Part shown: positions 17,562 through 26,359 of the stretch, one piece after another
How positions within the stretch are numbered: the first letter of the stretch is position 1
How the letters are laid out: the number at the start of each line of letters is the position of its first letter
Assembly (NCBI GenBank): GCA_942493315.1
Contig: OW818690.1
Location: 744,001-808,000, forward strand
Direction: 5' to 3'
Source of the DNA: UBA5429 sp942493315
GTDB taxonomy: Bacteria; Bacteroidota; Bacteroidia; Bacteroidales; WCHB1-69
DNA length: 64,000 nt
Program-made: the position numbers and the translations under genes
The notes under the pieces: model-generated
Databases searched by the model: none
Seen by the model: the letters and a program-made list of their open reading frames with translations, nothing else
What the model was told of the DNA's origin: nothing

Positions 17562-17705
17562 AAAGTCAATAATAGGAATTTCTTCTTTTTTTTATGTGTC
17601 TTATTGTTAAAAATAGTTAATAAATGGGTGTTTTTAGACAACAAGTGGTTGATTTTCAATACGAAAAAAAATATTACTTTTTGTACAAAAAGCTTAATAT
17701 TGTTT

Positions 17706-17713
17706 TATATTTG
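17706..17713 (+). promoter_or_regulatory. Promoter of the 939-aa T9SS protein
   Basis: TATATTTG (-7, TAnnTTTG) with TTTG at 17680-17683 about 22 nt upstream as a -33 candidate. The ATG at 17791 leaves a ~75-nt leader. Confidence 0.55.
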
Positions 17714-17790
17714 CCTTTCTAAACAGATGTTCGCAAACATTAAAACAAATGAATACAGAAAATTAAAAGTTTAACCTAAATGATTTAGTT

Positions 17791-20610
17791 ATGAAAAAAA
17801 CAGTATTATTTTTTGCACTCTTCTGCGTGCCATTTTTCCTATTTTCTCAAGCGATTTTATATCAAATGGGACCTAGTTTTAACGGGGCAACCTCCGGGTC
17901 CAGAGCTCCAAACGGGACTTCAGCTCACACCTATTTCAGAGGTTCAACTATTGCTTTAGCATCAGAACTTACTGCCGGTATTCCTAACAATACTTCCATT
18001 ACAAAATTCGGCTTTATGCTTAATGTTGGGGCTTCCAGTGCTGTAACCGGTAACCTTAAGGTGTATATGTTAAATACAACATCTACAACGTACGCAAATG
18101 GAACAGATTGGGCAACTTTGTCAGGAGCAATGACTTTAGTGTACAATGGTACTTATACCGTTCCACTTTCAACTACTCCGGTTGCTTCTGATATCACTTT
18201 AACAACTCCTTTCACTTACACCGGTGCGGGAATTTATGTGGCTTATGAATGGACTAGTACAGGTCCATTTGCCTCTACAGCTGCTACATATCAATGTAAC
18301 AATACTTTAGCAGGTGGTGTTGTTATGACTGCATCATCAACTGCACTTGGAACCACACTAAGTACAACATCTGCATTTCGCCCTTGTTTAAGATTTGGCT
18401 ATAACAACCCTTACACTAATGATGGTCTTGTTTTACAAGTTTATACCCTTGGAAAGCTTCCTATCCCATTTGGAAATCCTCATGTTATTCAAGCATATAT
18501 CAAAAATCAGGGATCAGACACCATTTTTAGTATTCCAGCCACATTAAATGTTACCGGAGCTAATACATTTACAAACAGTAAAACAATTGACACTTTGCTT
18601 CCAGGTGAACAAAAACTGGTAACTTATGATAATTTTAACCCTACTATTAACGGAGCAAATACTGTGACTGTTACTGTTCCCAGTGATCAAAACAACATCA
18701 ATAACACTTTGACTAAAAATTTGGAAACGAATTTAAACACTTATAGTTATGCGCAAGGGACAACTCCTGCCGGTGGTGTTGGATTTAATTCTGCTACAGG
18801 AGATTTTGTTGCAAAGTTTACCACAACTACAGCTCAAGCCATGAATCAAGTAGATGTTAGATTTAGTACAGGTGGACAACCATTCCAAATTGGAATATGG
18901 AGTGCTACTTCAACAGGAACACCTGACGCTTTACTTTATACATCACCCACTTACAATTCAACAGCCGGAGCATATACCGTTTTGATTGATCCTCCTATTT
19001 CAATTCCTGCCGGTTCATTTTTTGTAGGCGTTAGACAAACAGGAACAACCAATGTTAGTTTTTCCTATCAAACGGAGGATCCCATCAGACCAAACTGTTT
19101 CTTCTATGCTTCTCCATCAGGAGGTACTACCTGGAATGATTTTGCCCCTGCTAATGCTTTCCGTTTCATGATTGAACCAAAATTTGCTTTAGCTACTGAT
19201 GTTAGTTTGACCACGTTAACTCCTATCGCAACTAATATTTTTATTGCCGGACAACCAATCAATATTCAGGCAACCGTTATCAACTATGGATTGAATTCGC
19301 AATCTGTTGTACCTGTTCTTTATAGCGTAAACGGAGGAACCCCAGTTGGCCCTGTTAATACGACTGTTTCTCTAGGTCAAAACGACACATCTTCAGTTTT
19401 ATTTAATGGAACTAATGCTTTTACGCCAAATGCCGGAGGCATTTATACCGTTAAAGTTTTCACCAATCTAACCGGTGATCAAAACCTGGCCAATGATACT
19501 TTAACCATTGTTTATAACGTACTTCCTGCCCCAATAACTGTTTATCCTTATGTTCAGAATTTCGATAACCCTGTTGGTTGGAACACTACAGGATCATTGT
19601 GGTTCTACGCAGGAGCCCATTCACCTATTGATGCAACGGATCCTGATTCCGCATTTGTAGCAAATTTCTATTCTGCCAATGCCGGTGTTACCGGACTGTT
19701 AAAGTCTCCAATTTTTAATTTAACAGGACTTACCAATCCAAAATTAGACTTTTATGTTGCATACAGAACCTATACTCACGAAGATGACTCCTTACAAATA
19801 TGGGTTTCATTTGATATGGGTCAAACATTTGTTCCAGGATCTCCATTATTATATTCAAAATCTTATACAACAAATCCATCATTAAGTACCTTAGATTCCA
19901 ATATTGCCGGCTTTTTCCCTGAAGCAACATCTGATTGGAGATTAGAAACTATTGATCTCACTCAATTAATTGGCAATGCAAGTGTTATGTTTGGATTTAA
20001 AGGGATCAGTGCCAATGGAAACAATTGTTGGGTTGATCAAGTTAAAGTTTATGATAACGTAGCTCCAACTGTAACCACAGCAACAGCTTCCAATATTACG
20101 CCTTACACTTTTACCATTGGTGGAGAAATAACATCTGAAGGTGGTGCCGCTGTAACCCAAAGGGGTGTATGTTACAGCACTTCAGAAAATCCAACCATTG
20201 CAGATCCTCACACTTCTGATGGTTCCGGAACAGGAACTTTTGTCAGTGATATCACCGGATTAACACAAAATACGATCTATTATGTAAAAGCTTATGCAAC
20301 CAATTCGATTGGAACAGCTTATGGTCAACAAGTTACAGTAAGTACTATTGTTGATGGTATTGATGAAACCTCTGATCAAGTAGTTAAAGTGTATCAAATG
20401 GATCAAAATCTAATTATCGAAACCAGTATTCCATTTCAAAAAGGAACATTCCAATTGTTTGATGTAAATGGAAAACTTGTAAAAGATGCTCTTGTAAATG
20501 AAGGACAAACAAAACTTACTATTAATGTAGGTGATTTAGTTAAAGGATTTTATTTAATTAGTTTAACATCCGGTTCAGAAAACAACGGATTTAAAGTAAT
20601 TTTGAAATAG
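17791..20610 (+). CDS. Large secreted protein with T9SS type A C-terminal domain
   Basis: A 939-aa protein. Signal peptide (MKKTVLFFALFCVPFFLFSQ), then a threonine/asparagine-rich beta-sandwich region. It includes an LPGEQKLVTYDNF-type CARDB-like stretch near residue 270 and a second near residue 480. A MAM/jelly-roll-like part follows near residues 590-750 (YPYVQNFDNPVGWNTTG ... CWVDQVKVYD). Next come a fibronectin III-like domain at ~755-850 (GVCYSTSENP, YYVKAYATNSIGTAYG) and the C-terminal sorting domain (GTFQLFDVNGKLVKD ... KGFYLISL). It is exported through the type IX system and attached to the surface or released; probably an adhesin or carbohydrate-binding protein. No catalytic motif was seen. 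It is monocistronic with promoter and terminator. Confidence 0.88.
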   Translation: MKKTVLFFALFCVPFFLFSQAILYQMGPSFNGATSGSRAPNGTSAHTYFRGSTIALASELTAGIPNNTSITKFGFMLNVGASSAVTGNLKVYMLNTTSTTYANGTDWATLSGAMTLVYNGTYTVPLSTTPVASDITLTTPFTYTGAGIYVAYEWTSTGPFASTAATYQCNNTLAGGVVMTASSTALGTTLSTTSAFRPCLRFGYNNPYTNDGLVLQVYTLGKLPIPFGNPHVIQAYIKNQGSDTIFSIPATLNVTGANTFTNSKTIDTLLPGEQKLVTYDNFNPTINGANTVTVTVPSDQNNINNTLTKNLETNLNTYSYAQGTTPAGGVGFNSATGDFVAKFTTTTAQAMNQVDVRFSTGGQPFQIGIWSATSTGTPDALLYTSPTYNSTAGAYTVLIDPPISIPAGSFFVGVRQTGTTNVSFSYQTEDPIRPNCFFYASPSGGTTWNDFAPANAFRFMIEPKFALATDVSLTTLTPIATNIFIAGQPINIQATVINYGLNSQSVVPVLYSVNGGTPVGPVNTTVSLGQNDTSSVLFNGTNAFTPNAGGIYTVKVFTNLTGDQNLANDTLTIVYNVLPAPITVYPYVQNFDNPVGWNTTGSLWFYAGAHSPIDATDPDSAFVANFYSANAGVTGLLKSPIFNLTGLTNPKLDFYVAYRTYTHEDDSLQIWVSFDMGQTFVPGSPLLYSKSYTTNPSLSTLDSNIAGFFPEATSDWRLETIDLTQLIGNASVMFGFKGISANGNNCWVDQVKVYDNVAPTVTTATASNITPYTFTIGGEITSEGGAAVTQRGVCYSTSENPTIADPHTSDGSGTGTFVSDITGLTQNTIYYVKAYATNSIGTAYGQQVTVSTIVDGIDETSDQVVKVYQMDQNLIIETSIPFQKGTFQLFDVNGKLVKDALVNEGQTKLTINVGDLVKGFYLISLTSGSENNGFKVILK

Positions 20611-20631
20611 GTCTTTGGTTTATTAATTGTG

Positions 20632-20668
20632 AAGCCCTTTGTGTGAAAATACAGAGGGCTTTTTTTAT
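20632..20668 (+). terminator. Rho-independent terminator of the T9SS protein gene
   Basis: AGCCCT ... AGGGCT stem followed by seven T residues, starting 22 nt after the stop codon. Confidence 0.8.
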
Positions 20669-20897
20669 ATACAGGTTTTTTTAGATTTCATAAACCACTA
20701 AGGACACTGAGAGAATAAATCACAGATAGCACGATGAAACTCTCTGCGGACTCTGCGAGAATAAAAGAGTCAATTCATTATTCCGAGAAAGTGTTGGAAA
20801 AATATTTTGTATATAATTTATTATTAATCATTTATAAAATTGGAAACATTCAAATCAAACCGTTTCCACACTTTCCCGGAATAAACTATTTAAGATA

Positions 20898-20967
20898 TCA
20901 GGGCTCCGCCCTAAAGAAATCGCAAATCCACATCAAATGCTACAAAGATCACACTCCTACGGAGCTG
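20898..20967. repeat. Interspersed repeat, copy 2
   Basis: Second copy of 17100-17169, sharing TCAGGGCT, CGCAAATCCACA-like text, CTACAAAGATCACACTCC and ACGGAGCTG. The rest of 20669-21031 shows no gene. Confidence 0.65.
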
Positions 20968-21031
20968 GGTAAGGACGACTTGCTTTTTCATTTGCTAATT
21001 TTTTTTAGTTTAATAATTTGCTAATTTTTTT

Positions 21032-21039
21032 TATTTTTG
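21032..21039 (+). promoter_or_regulatory. -7 element of the 251-aa gene
   Basis: TATTTTTG (TAnnTTTG) 45 nt before the ATG at 21084. No convincing -33. Confidence 0.45.
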
Positions 21040-21083
21040 TATTTGAAATAATATAGAGTTTAAAATAATAAAATCTAAATAAT

Positions 21084-21839
21084 ATGACAAAGATATCGGA
21101 AACAGGTCATTCTAAAAATGTGACAAATCTTGAAAGTTTAATCATTGCCATTATAGGTTTGGGAGAATCTTATAATCCTTCCCGAACATCTCTCAAACTT
21201 GAGGCACTTCAAATGTTGCTCACTACTGCGAAAGAATCGTTTCATGCTTTTTATGAAATACAAACCATTTATTCTAAAGCGGTTGATGATCGTGAATTGG
21301 TTTTTAAACCATTAAAAGTGTTAATCACAAGAATCAACAATGCCCTTAAAGCTTCGGATTCAAGTACTAAAAATGATGAAAGCATCCAAACCATCATTCG
21401 AAAACTGCAAGGGAGAAGATCGAAACAAAAACTTTCTGAAGAGGAAATAAAACTTCTTGAAGCGGAAGGAAAAGTGGTACATCAAATCTCCACTTTTCAA
21501 ATGGGCTATGACTCGCGTCTTGAAAACTTCAATATCCTAATTTCTTTCCTTTCCCAAGTTCCGGAATACAAACCAAATGAATTTGATTTAAAGTTAGAAA
21601 CTTTAACTTCACTTCATAATCTTCTACAAACAAAAAACAGTCTTGTTTTAAATACCTATAATGCTTTATTACAAGCCCGAAACAAAAGAAATGAGATCCT
21701 CTATCATCCTCTAACAGGGTTGGTTGATATTTCCTGCGATACTAAAACTTATATTAAATCTGTATTTGGTGCTACAAACTCCCAATATAAGCAAATCTCT
21801 AAGTTGCAATTTATAAATCAGATCAAATATAAAGGTTAA
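21084..21839 (+). CDS. Unknown helical protein preceding a 21-bp array
   Basis: A 251-aa soluble protein, no signal peptide, predicted almost wholly alpha-helical by eye (long runs such as LEALQMLLTTAKESFHAFYE and LKVLITRINNALKASD). A basic, lysine/arginine-rich stretch lies around residues 110-120 (KLQGRRSKQKLSEEE). No family is recognised. The last residues (QFINQIKYKG) already follow the 7-codon pattern of the array that begins at the base after the stop. The gene and array therefore look like one unit. The basic segment would allow nucleic-acid binding, but that is inference. Confidence 0.65.
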   Translation: MTKISETGHSKNVTNLESLIIAIIGLGESYNPSRTSLKLEALQMLLTTAKESFHAFYEIQTIYSKAVDDRELVFKPLKVLITRINNALKASDSSTKNDESIQTIIRKLQGRRSKQKLSEEEIKLLEAEGKVVHQISTFQMGYDSRLENFNILISFLSQVPEYKPNEFDLKLETLTSLHNLLQTKNSLVLNTYNALLQARNKRNEILYHPLTGLVDISCDTKTYIKSVFGATNSQYKQISKLQFINQIKYKG

Positions 21840-22070
21840 GGCTTCCATAAAAGTGAATATGCCATACATAAAAATGGATAAGCTATGTACAAATGTGGTT
21901 TTGGTTTCCAAATTAGTGTATATTCCATTCATAATTATAGTTATTACTTCCATAAAAATGAATAATACATCTACAATTATGGATTTACTATCCGATAATG
22001 TGGTTTAGTCATTAACAATAATGGATATGAAATTCTCAAAAGTGGAATAATCATTATAATTTATGATATG
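21840..22070. repeat. Eleven-unit degenerate 21-bp tandem array
   Basis: Eleven consecutive 21-bp units without a single indel, approximate consensus nnYATYCAYAAWWRTGGATWW. Position 5 is T and position 15 is T in all eleven units; G at position 16 in ten. Many units are near-palindromic (CCAT...ATGG). It starts one base after the stop of the 251-aa gene. Read in register it gives a heptapeptide-like pattern (x-F/I-H-K-N-G-Y) broken by in-frame stops in at least three units, so it is not now a coding extension. Confidence 0.8.
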
Positions 22071-22103
22071 AAAATCTCTTATCTCTTATCATTTTTCTTT
22101 TAA

Positions 22104-22280
22104 ACCGCAGGTTTTTCGCGTTAGGTCGGAGGCCAGGTACCCCGCAAGTTGAGCTGCTTAGGGGATGACGGATCGGGCAGAGCGACGGAGGAGCTCCTGC
22201 CCGACCGTTCAGACCCTTGCAGCGAAACGAGGAGTACAGGCCGGAGACCGACCCCGAGCGAAGCGAGGGGGAACGCCCTG
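22104..22280. repeat. GC-rich two-module interspersed element, copy 2
   Basis: Left module 22104-22168 and right module 22239-22280 match copy 1 (17330-17561). The ~70-bp interior here is GC-rich with its own inverted-repeat text (GATCGGGCAGAGC/GGAGCTCCTGCCCGACC). Possibly a structured RNA or non-autonomous element. Confidence 0.65.
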
Positions 22281-22289
22281 AAAAAAAAA

Positions 22290-22411
<122 letters not shown>

Positions 22412-22444
22412 TTTTAGATTTGCAATGTAACTTTTCAATATAGA

Positions 22445-22620
22445 AAACGTGTTAAATTTTATATTTAACAGTTAACTGGAAAGAGAAAGTGAACTATCGA
22501 GCGCACTAGATTTTAATATCTATTGTTCGTATTAGACTTTCTCTTTCTTATATTGAAAAATTACTAATTAGAATTTTAGATGAAAGGATCTATTAAAAGT
22601 ATTAGCTTATTTCAATATTC
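22445..22620 (+). ncRNA. Candidate IS110 bridge RNA
   Basis: Read by eye, three structures stand in a row before the transposase. (1) A 5' hairpin TGTTAAAT/ATTTAACA (22450-22470). (2) A 12-bp stem 22479-22490/22536-22547 with an internal loop (22491-22506 and 22523-22535) and an apical TAGAT/ATCTA stem. (3) A 9-bp stem 22550-22558/22610-22618, then CTAAT/ATTAG, an internal loop (22569-22576 and 22593-22600) and another TAGAT/ATCTA hairpin. Loop 2 left GAGCGCAC resembles left target GAGCACAC; loop 2 right is complementary to 24025-24034 with one G.U. Loop 3 left TTAGAAT equals 24021-24027; loop 3 right is complementary to the ten bases of the joined ends (AATAC+TTTTA). Size (~173 nt) and order match known bridge RNAs. 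Confidence 0.78.
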
Positions 22621-22644
22621 AGTTAACACAAAGCTTACAAAAGT

Positions 22645-23638
22645 ATGAAAAATTATTTTATTGGAATTGATGTCTCCAAAAAGACATTAGATGTGGCCCT
22701 TCACTCATTAGAAGGTAAACTAAACTGCAATCACCTAGTGATTGAAAACAATGCAAAAGGTTTCAAAATAATGATGACCTGGTTAAAAGACAAGAAGATT
22801 AACAACCAAGATGTATTAATCTGTATGGAACATACAGGAATATATGCTGATAAAGTGGTTGATTTTCTTGAAACAAAGAACATTGCTTATAGCCTTCAAA
22901 GTGCTTTGCATGTAAAAAAATCGTTAGGATTAGTGAGGGGTAAGAGTGACAAAGTTGATGCTTTCCGATTAGCAGAATTTTGCTATGAAAAAAGGAATAC
23001 AATAAAAGAAAGCCAGAAGCCTTCACAAAACATTATTGTACTCAAACATTTGTTTACTGAAAGAAGAAAACTAGTAGGGAGCCGGGCACAATACAAACAA
23101 ATTCGTTCAGAGATTGCCATTTATCAAGGTAAAGGATTTGTCAAAAGAAAAGATCGTATTATCAAGAATTTACAACGTGAGATTGATGAGATTGATGAAG
23201 AGATAATGGAGATAATCACGTCAGATCCTGATATTTATTGTAATTTTCTTTTGCTAATCTCAATTATCGGCATTGGAATGGTAAATGCATTTGGCACAAT
23301 TGTTTACACCAATAATTTTAAAAATTTTTCAGATCCAAGAGCCTATGCCTGTTATGTTGGAGTTGCACCATTCCCTCATAGTTCCGGAACCAGTATTAAT
23401 AAAAAAATCTGTTTCAAAGATGGGAAGATTACAGTTAAAGGCAGATTTATCTCAAGCGGCAAGGTCGGCTATTCTTTATGATCCTCAAATGAAAGCATAT
23501 TTTAAACGCAAGTTTAATGGTAAAAAAGGTGCTGAGAGTAACTATGGAACCGTTCTTAATGCTGTGAAATTCAAATTAATATGTCGAATTTTTTCAGTCA
23601 TCAGAAGACAAGTTGAATATATAAAATTTGCATTTTAA
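22645..23638 (+). pseudogene. IS110-family transposase, frameshifted at an A7 run
   Basis: The N-terminal DEDD domain is intact: GIDVSKKTLDV (D), ICMEHTGIYA (E), KSDKVDAFRLAEF (D, D). The Tnp_20 domain starts with IIGIGMVNAFGTI and ends in another frame with KADLSQAARSAILYDP and GTVLNAVKFKLICRIF. The frames join at the seven-A run near 23401-23407; deleting one A gives one continuous protein of about 330 residues, the normal size. In frame, translation from 22645 stops at 23481. This may be an inactivating mutation, a homopolymer sequencing error, or rescued by slippage. Confidence 0.82.
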
Positions 23639-24029
23639 TACATTAGATGTACAAGTTGAACTATTTTACAACCATTTTGGTTTAGTGCTTGTAATAGTAA
23701 GGATTATTCGAATCCAAGTAGAATAATAGATGAAAGATCTAAACAAAGTTTTAGAAGATCCTTATAAAAAACATGTGATAAATTTGTTAAATGGGAAATA
23801 AAGAGCTCAACCATCAACATCACTAAATAACTGAAAAACTAACTTTATTCTCATTTAACAAAGTTGGTGAGAAAAAGCGAAAAAACTTCTAAATTTACAA
23901 TCAAAAAACCCATGAAAATTTAATGAAAATTAAATTTTCAGATAAATATTGCTCATAACTAATTGATTTTATGTATTTAAGAAAATTTTCAATTTTTATT
24001 AAAAAACACTTGACAAAGTCTTAGAATAC
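23639..24029. other. Gene-less 3' part of the IS110 element with a perfect hairpin
   Basis: No reading frame of note. It contains a perfect 12-bp stem with a GAAA loop (TGAAAATTTAAT, 23913-23924; ATTAAATTTTCA, 23929-23940). The last bases (24021-24029) form the right end recognised by the candidate donor guide. Confidence 0.5.
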
Positions 24030-24088
24030 GAGCACATTGAGCACACGAGCACATTGAGCACACGAGCAATCTGAGCATTCGAACACTT
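24030..24088 (+). repeat. GAGCAC array, right of the IS110 element
   Basis: Continuation of 22352-22411: alternating GAGCACATT and GAGCACAC units, then GAGCAATCT, GAGCATTC and the degenerate GAACAC. Confidence 0.8.
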
Positions 24089-24100
24089 AAAAATAATCAC

Positions 24101-24108
24101 TATATTTG
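24101..24108 (+). promoter_or_regulatory. -7 element of the metallo-hydrolase/fucosidase pair
   Basis: TATATTTG (TAnnTTTG) 12 nt before the TTG at 24121; it gives a very short leader. Confidence 0.5.
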
Positions 24109-24120
24109 CATTTATAAATA

Positions 24121-24834
24121 TTGGATATCGTGAAATCATGGATCACTAAAAACGGCGTTCAGGTTATTCCTGTTTTGTACTGTAGGAGTAATGTTTTTTT
24201 AATTGTTTCGGGAAATGTGAATATTCTTGTTGATACGTCAATCTCCCTGTTGCAAAAATCTTTAATCCGAAAATTAAAACAACTGAAAGTCACGAAAATT
24301 GATTACCTGGTTTTGACTCATACCCATTTTGATCATGCCGGAAATGCAAATCTTATTAAAGAAAAGTTTAATGCAAAAGTAGTTGTTCATCAGTCGGAAC
24401 GTGTTAATATTGAAACCGGTACCAATAGATTGCCTGTTGCAAAAAATCGACTTTTGAATCATTTTTTAAAAAATAATGCCTCTCTGTTCGATAAAGAAGC
24501 AGCTTATAAACCGAGTTTAGCGGATATTACATTTGATGAGGAGTTCAGATTTCCTGAAAATGATGTAAATGGGTATTTATTGCATACTCCCGGCCACTCT
24601 TTAGGTTCTATCAGTTTTATTCTCGATAACGAGATTGCCATAGTGGGTGATGCCATGTTTGGCTTTTTTAAAAAATCTATTTTTCCACCTTTTGTGGAAG
24701 ATATTCCTGAAATGGTTAAAAGCTGGGGTAAACTTTTAGATTCCGGTGCTACCCAGTTTTTTTCAGGACATGGTAAATATAAAACTAAAGCTCAGGTTGA
24801 AAAAGATTATCAAATCTGGTCACATAAAATCTAA
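24121..24834 (+). CDS. MBL-fold metallo-hydrolase
   Basis: A 237-aa beta-lactamase-fold hydrolase. THTHFDHAGN is the HxHxDH zinc motif (residues ~62-71), HTPGHSLGS the third ligand region, VGDAMFG the aspartate and FFSGHGKY the last histidine. The start is TTG at 24121; a GTG at 24130 is the alternative and no ATG is in frame nearby. The closest class is glyoxalase II-like/MBL hydrolases of unspecified substrate. It is followed after 6 nt by a GH29 fucosidase, probably one transcript. Confidence 0.85.
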   Translation: MDIVKSWITKNGVQVIPVLYCRSNVFLIVSGNVNILVDTSISLLQKSLIRKLKQLKVTKIDYLVLTHTHFDHAGNANLIKEKFNAKVVVHQSERVNIETGTNRLPVAKNRLLNHFLKNNASLFDKEAAYKPSLADITFDEEFRFPENDVNGYLLHTPGHSLGSISFILDNEIAIVGDAMFGFFKKSIFPPFVEDIPEMVKSWGKLLDSGATQFFSGHGKYKTKAQVEKDYQIWSHKI

Positions 24835-24840
24835 AAAAAT

Positions 24841-26355
24841 ATGTCAAAATTTATTTCCCTTACTTTTTGCTTCCTCCTTTTGTATCCTGTTTGGAGTAAT
24901 GCTCAAACCTCATCTAATTATATTGCTATCAACCCTACGGATACTAAGCAGGATATTGTTCATAAAGCGGCTCAGGTGGTGCCCTCTCCCAGACAATTGC
25001 GGTGGCAAAAGCTGGAACTTACTGCCTTTTTTCATTTTGGAATCAATACTTTTACCAATAAAGAGTGGGGCGAAGGAAACGAGGATCCTGCTCTTTTTAA
25101 TCCTACACAACTCAATGCCGAACAATGGATTGTAAGTGTTAAAAATGCAGGTTTTAAGCAAGTTATTCTCACCGCCAAACATCATGACGGCTTTTGTTTA
25201 TGGCCAACCAAAACAACATCCCATTCTGTTGCCATGAGTCCCTGGAAATCAGGGAAAGGGGATGTCGTGAAAGAGGTTGCTGATGCTTGCCATAAGCATG
25301 GAATCGGTTTCGGAGTTTATTTATCTCCCTGGGACAGAAACGCAAGTTGCTACGGAACGGATGCTTACAACGATTTATTTGTCAGTCAGTTAACAGAATT
25401 GCTAACCCAATACGGACAAGTGGATGAAGTTTGGTTTGATGGGGCTTGTGGAGAGGGCCCAAATGGGAAAAAACAGGTGTACGATTTTATGAGATGGTAC
25501 ACTTTGATTCGGAAACTACAACCTCAGGCGGTGATCGCCATTATGGCTCCGGATGTGAGATGGGTTGGAACTGAAACCGGAATGGGACGTGAAACTGAGT
25601 GGAGTGTAATCCCTACCTCGAATCTGGATCTTTCTGCCATCGCTTCACAATCTCAAAACAATGTGATCTTCAAGCCCAAAACCGATTTGATGGGAGATGT
25701 TTTAGGTAGTCGCGAGCAACTTTATACAGCCAATGGATTAGTATGGTATCCTGCAGAAACCGATGTTTCGATCAGACCCGGCTGGTTTTATCACCCCGAA
25801 GAGGATTCAAAGGTAAAAACTGCAGAGGAGTTGATGACTATTTACTTCACTTCTGTAGGGATGAACAGTGTATTATTACTCAATATTCCACCTAACAAAG
25901 AGGGCTTGATTGCTCCTGAGGATGTTCAAAGTTTACAAGAATTTGCTCAACTGAAAAACAAAATATTTGATGGAAATTATGCGGTAAAAGGTAGCGTGAT
26001 GAGTTGTGAAAACGGTGAAAATATGCGGGCAATTGCAGATCAGCAGTATGAAACCTATTTCACAACGAAAAAGGGGGACACTACCACCATTATTGAATTC
26101 AATTTCAAAGGACCAATTAATCGTAATGTTCTTATGATTCAGGAAAATATTGCTATTGGACAAAGAATAGAACATTTCTTTTTAGAGTATTATGTTCCTC
26201 AAAAAGGATGGGTTACCTGTGCAGAAGGAACAACGGTTGGGTATAAAAGAATCCTTAAATTTCCGGAAGTAAGTGCCTCCAGTTTCAGACTCAAAATATT
26301 AAGTTCCCGAATGGAACCCACTATTTCTGAGTTTGGATTGTACTATTGGAATTAA
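24841..26355 (+). CDS. Alpha-L-fucosidase, glycoside hydrolase family 29
   Basis: A 504-aa secreted enzyme. Signal peptide (to about residue 22, WSNAQ). The GH29 barrel shows FFHFGINTFTNKEWGEG, AKHHDGFCLWP (the HH motif), VYLSPWDRN and VDEVWFDGACGEG, whose Asp is the expected nucleophile (about residue 200), then a C-terminal beta domain (~370-504). It removes alpha-linked fucose from glycans in the periplasm or outside. There is no SusC/SusD pair beside it, so it is not in a typical utilization locus. Confidence 0.93.
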   Translation: MSKFISLTFCFLLLYPVWSNAQTSSNYIAINPTDTKQDIVHKAAQVVPSPRQLRWQKLELTAFFHFGINTFTNKEWGEGNEDPALFNPTQLNAEQWIVSVKNAGFKQVILTAKHHDGFCLWPTKTTSHSVAMSPWKSGKGDVVKEVADACHKHGIGFGVYLSPWDRNASCYGTDAYNDLFVSQLTELLTQYGQVDEVWFDGACGEGPNGKKQVYDFMRWYTLIRKLQPQAVIAIMAPDVRWVGTETGMGRETEWSVIPTSNLDLSAIASQSQNNVIFKPKTDLMGDVLGSREQLYTANGLVWYPAETDVSIRPGWFYHPEEDSKVKTAEELMTIYFTSVGMNSVLLLNIPPNKEGLIAPEDVQSLQEFAQLKNKIFDGNYAVKGSVMSCENGENMRAIADQQYETYFTTKKGDTTTIIEFNFKGPINRNVLMIQENIAIGQRIEHFFLEYYVPQKGWVTCAEGTTVGYKRILKFPEVSASSFRLKILSSRMEPTISEFGLYYWN

Positions 26356-26359
26356 AAAA

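Larger units (their letters stand above)
22412..24029 (+). mobile_element. IS110-family element inserted in the GAGCAC array
   Basis: The ends were placed by array reconstruction. Joining 22411 to 24030 gives GAGCACACGAGCACATTGAG, the same text that continues at the right (GAGCACACGAGCACATTG). The dinucleotide AC is present at both junctions (22410-22411 and 24028-24029) and is the likely core. Length 1618 bp. No terminal inverted repeats, as usual for IS110. Contents: a structured leader (22445-22620), a frameshifted DEDD/Tnp_20 transposase and ~390 bp of gene-less 3' sequence. Confidence 0.85.

Noticed and set aside
17457..17774. 105-aa open frame
   Set aside because: Covers a GAGCAC array, the GC-rich element and the promoter of the T9SS gene; low-complexity non-coding text.
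21711..21953. 80-aa minus-strand open frame
   Set aside because: Lies across the end of the 251-aa gene and the 21-bp array; open only because of the repeat period.
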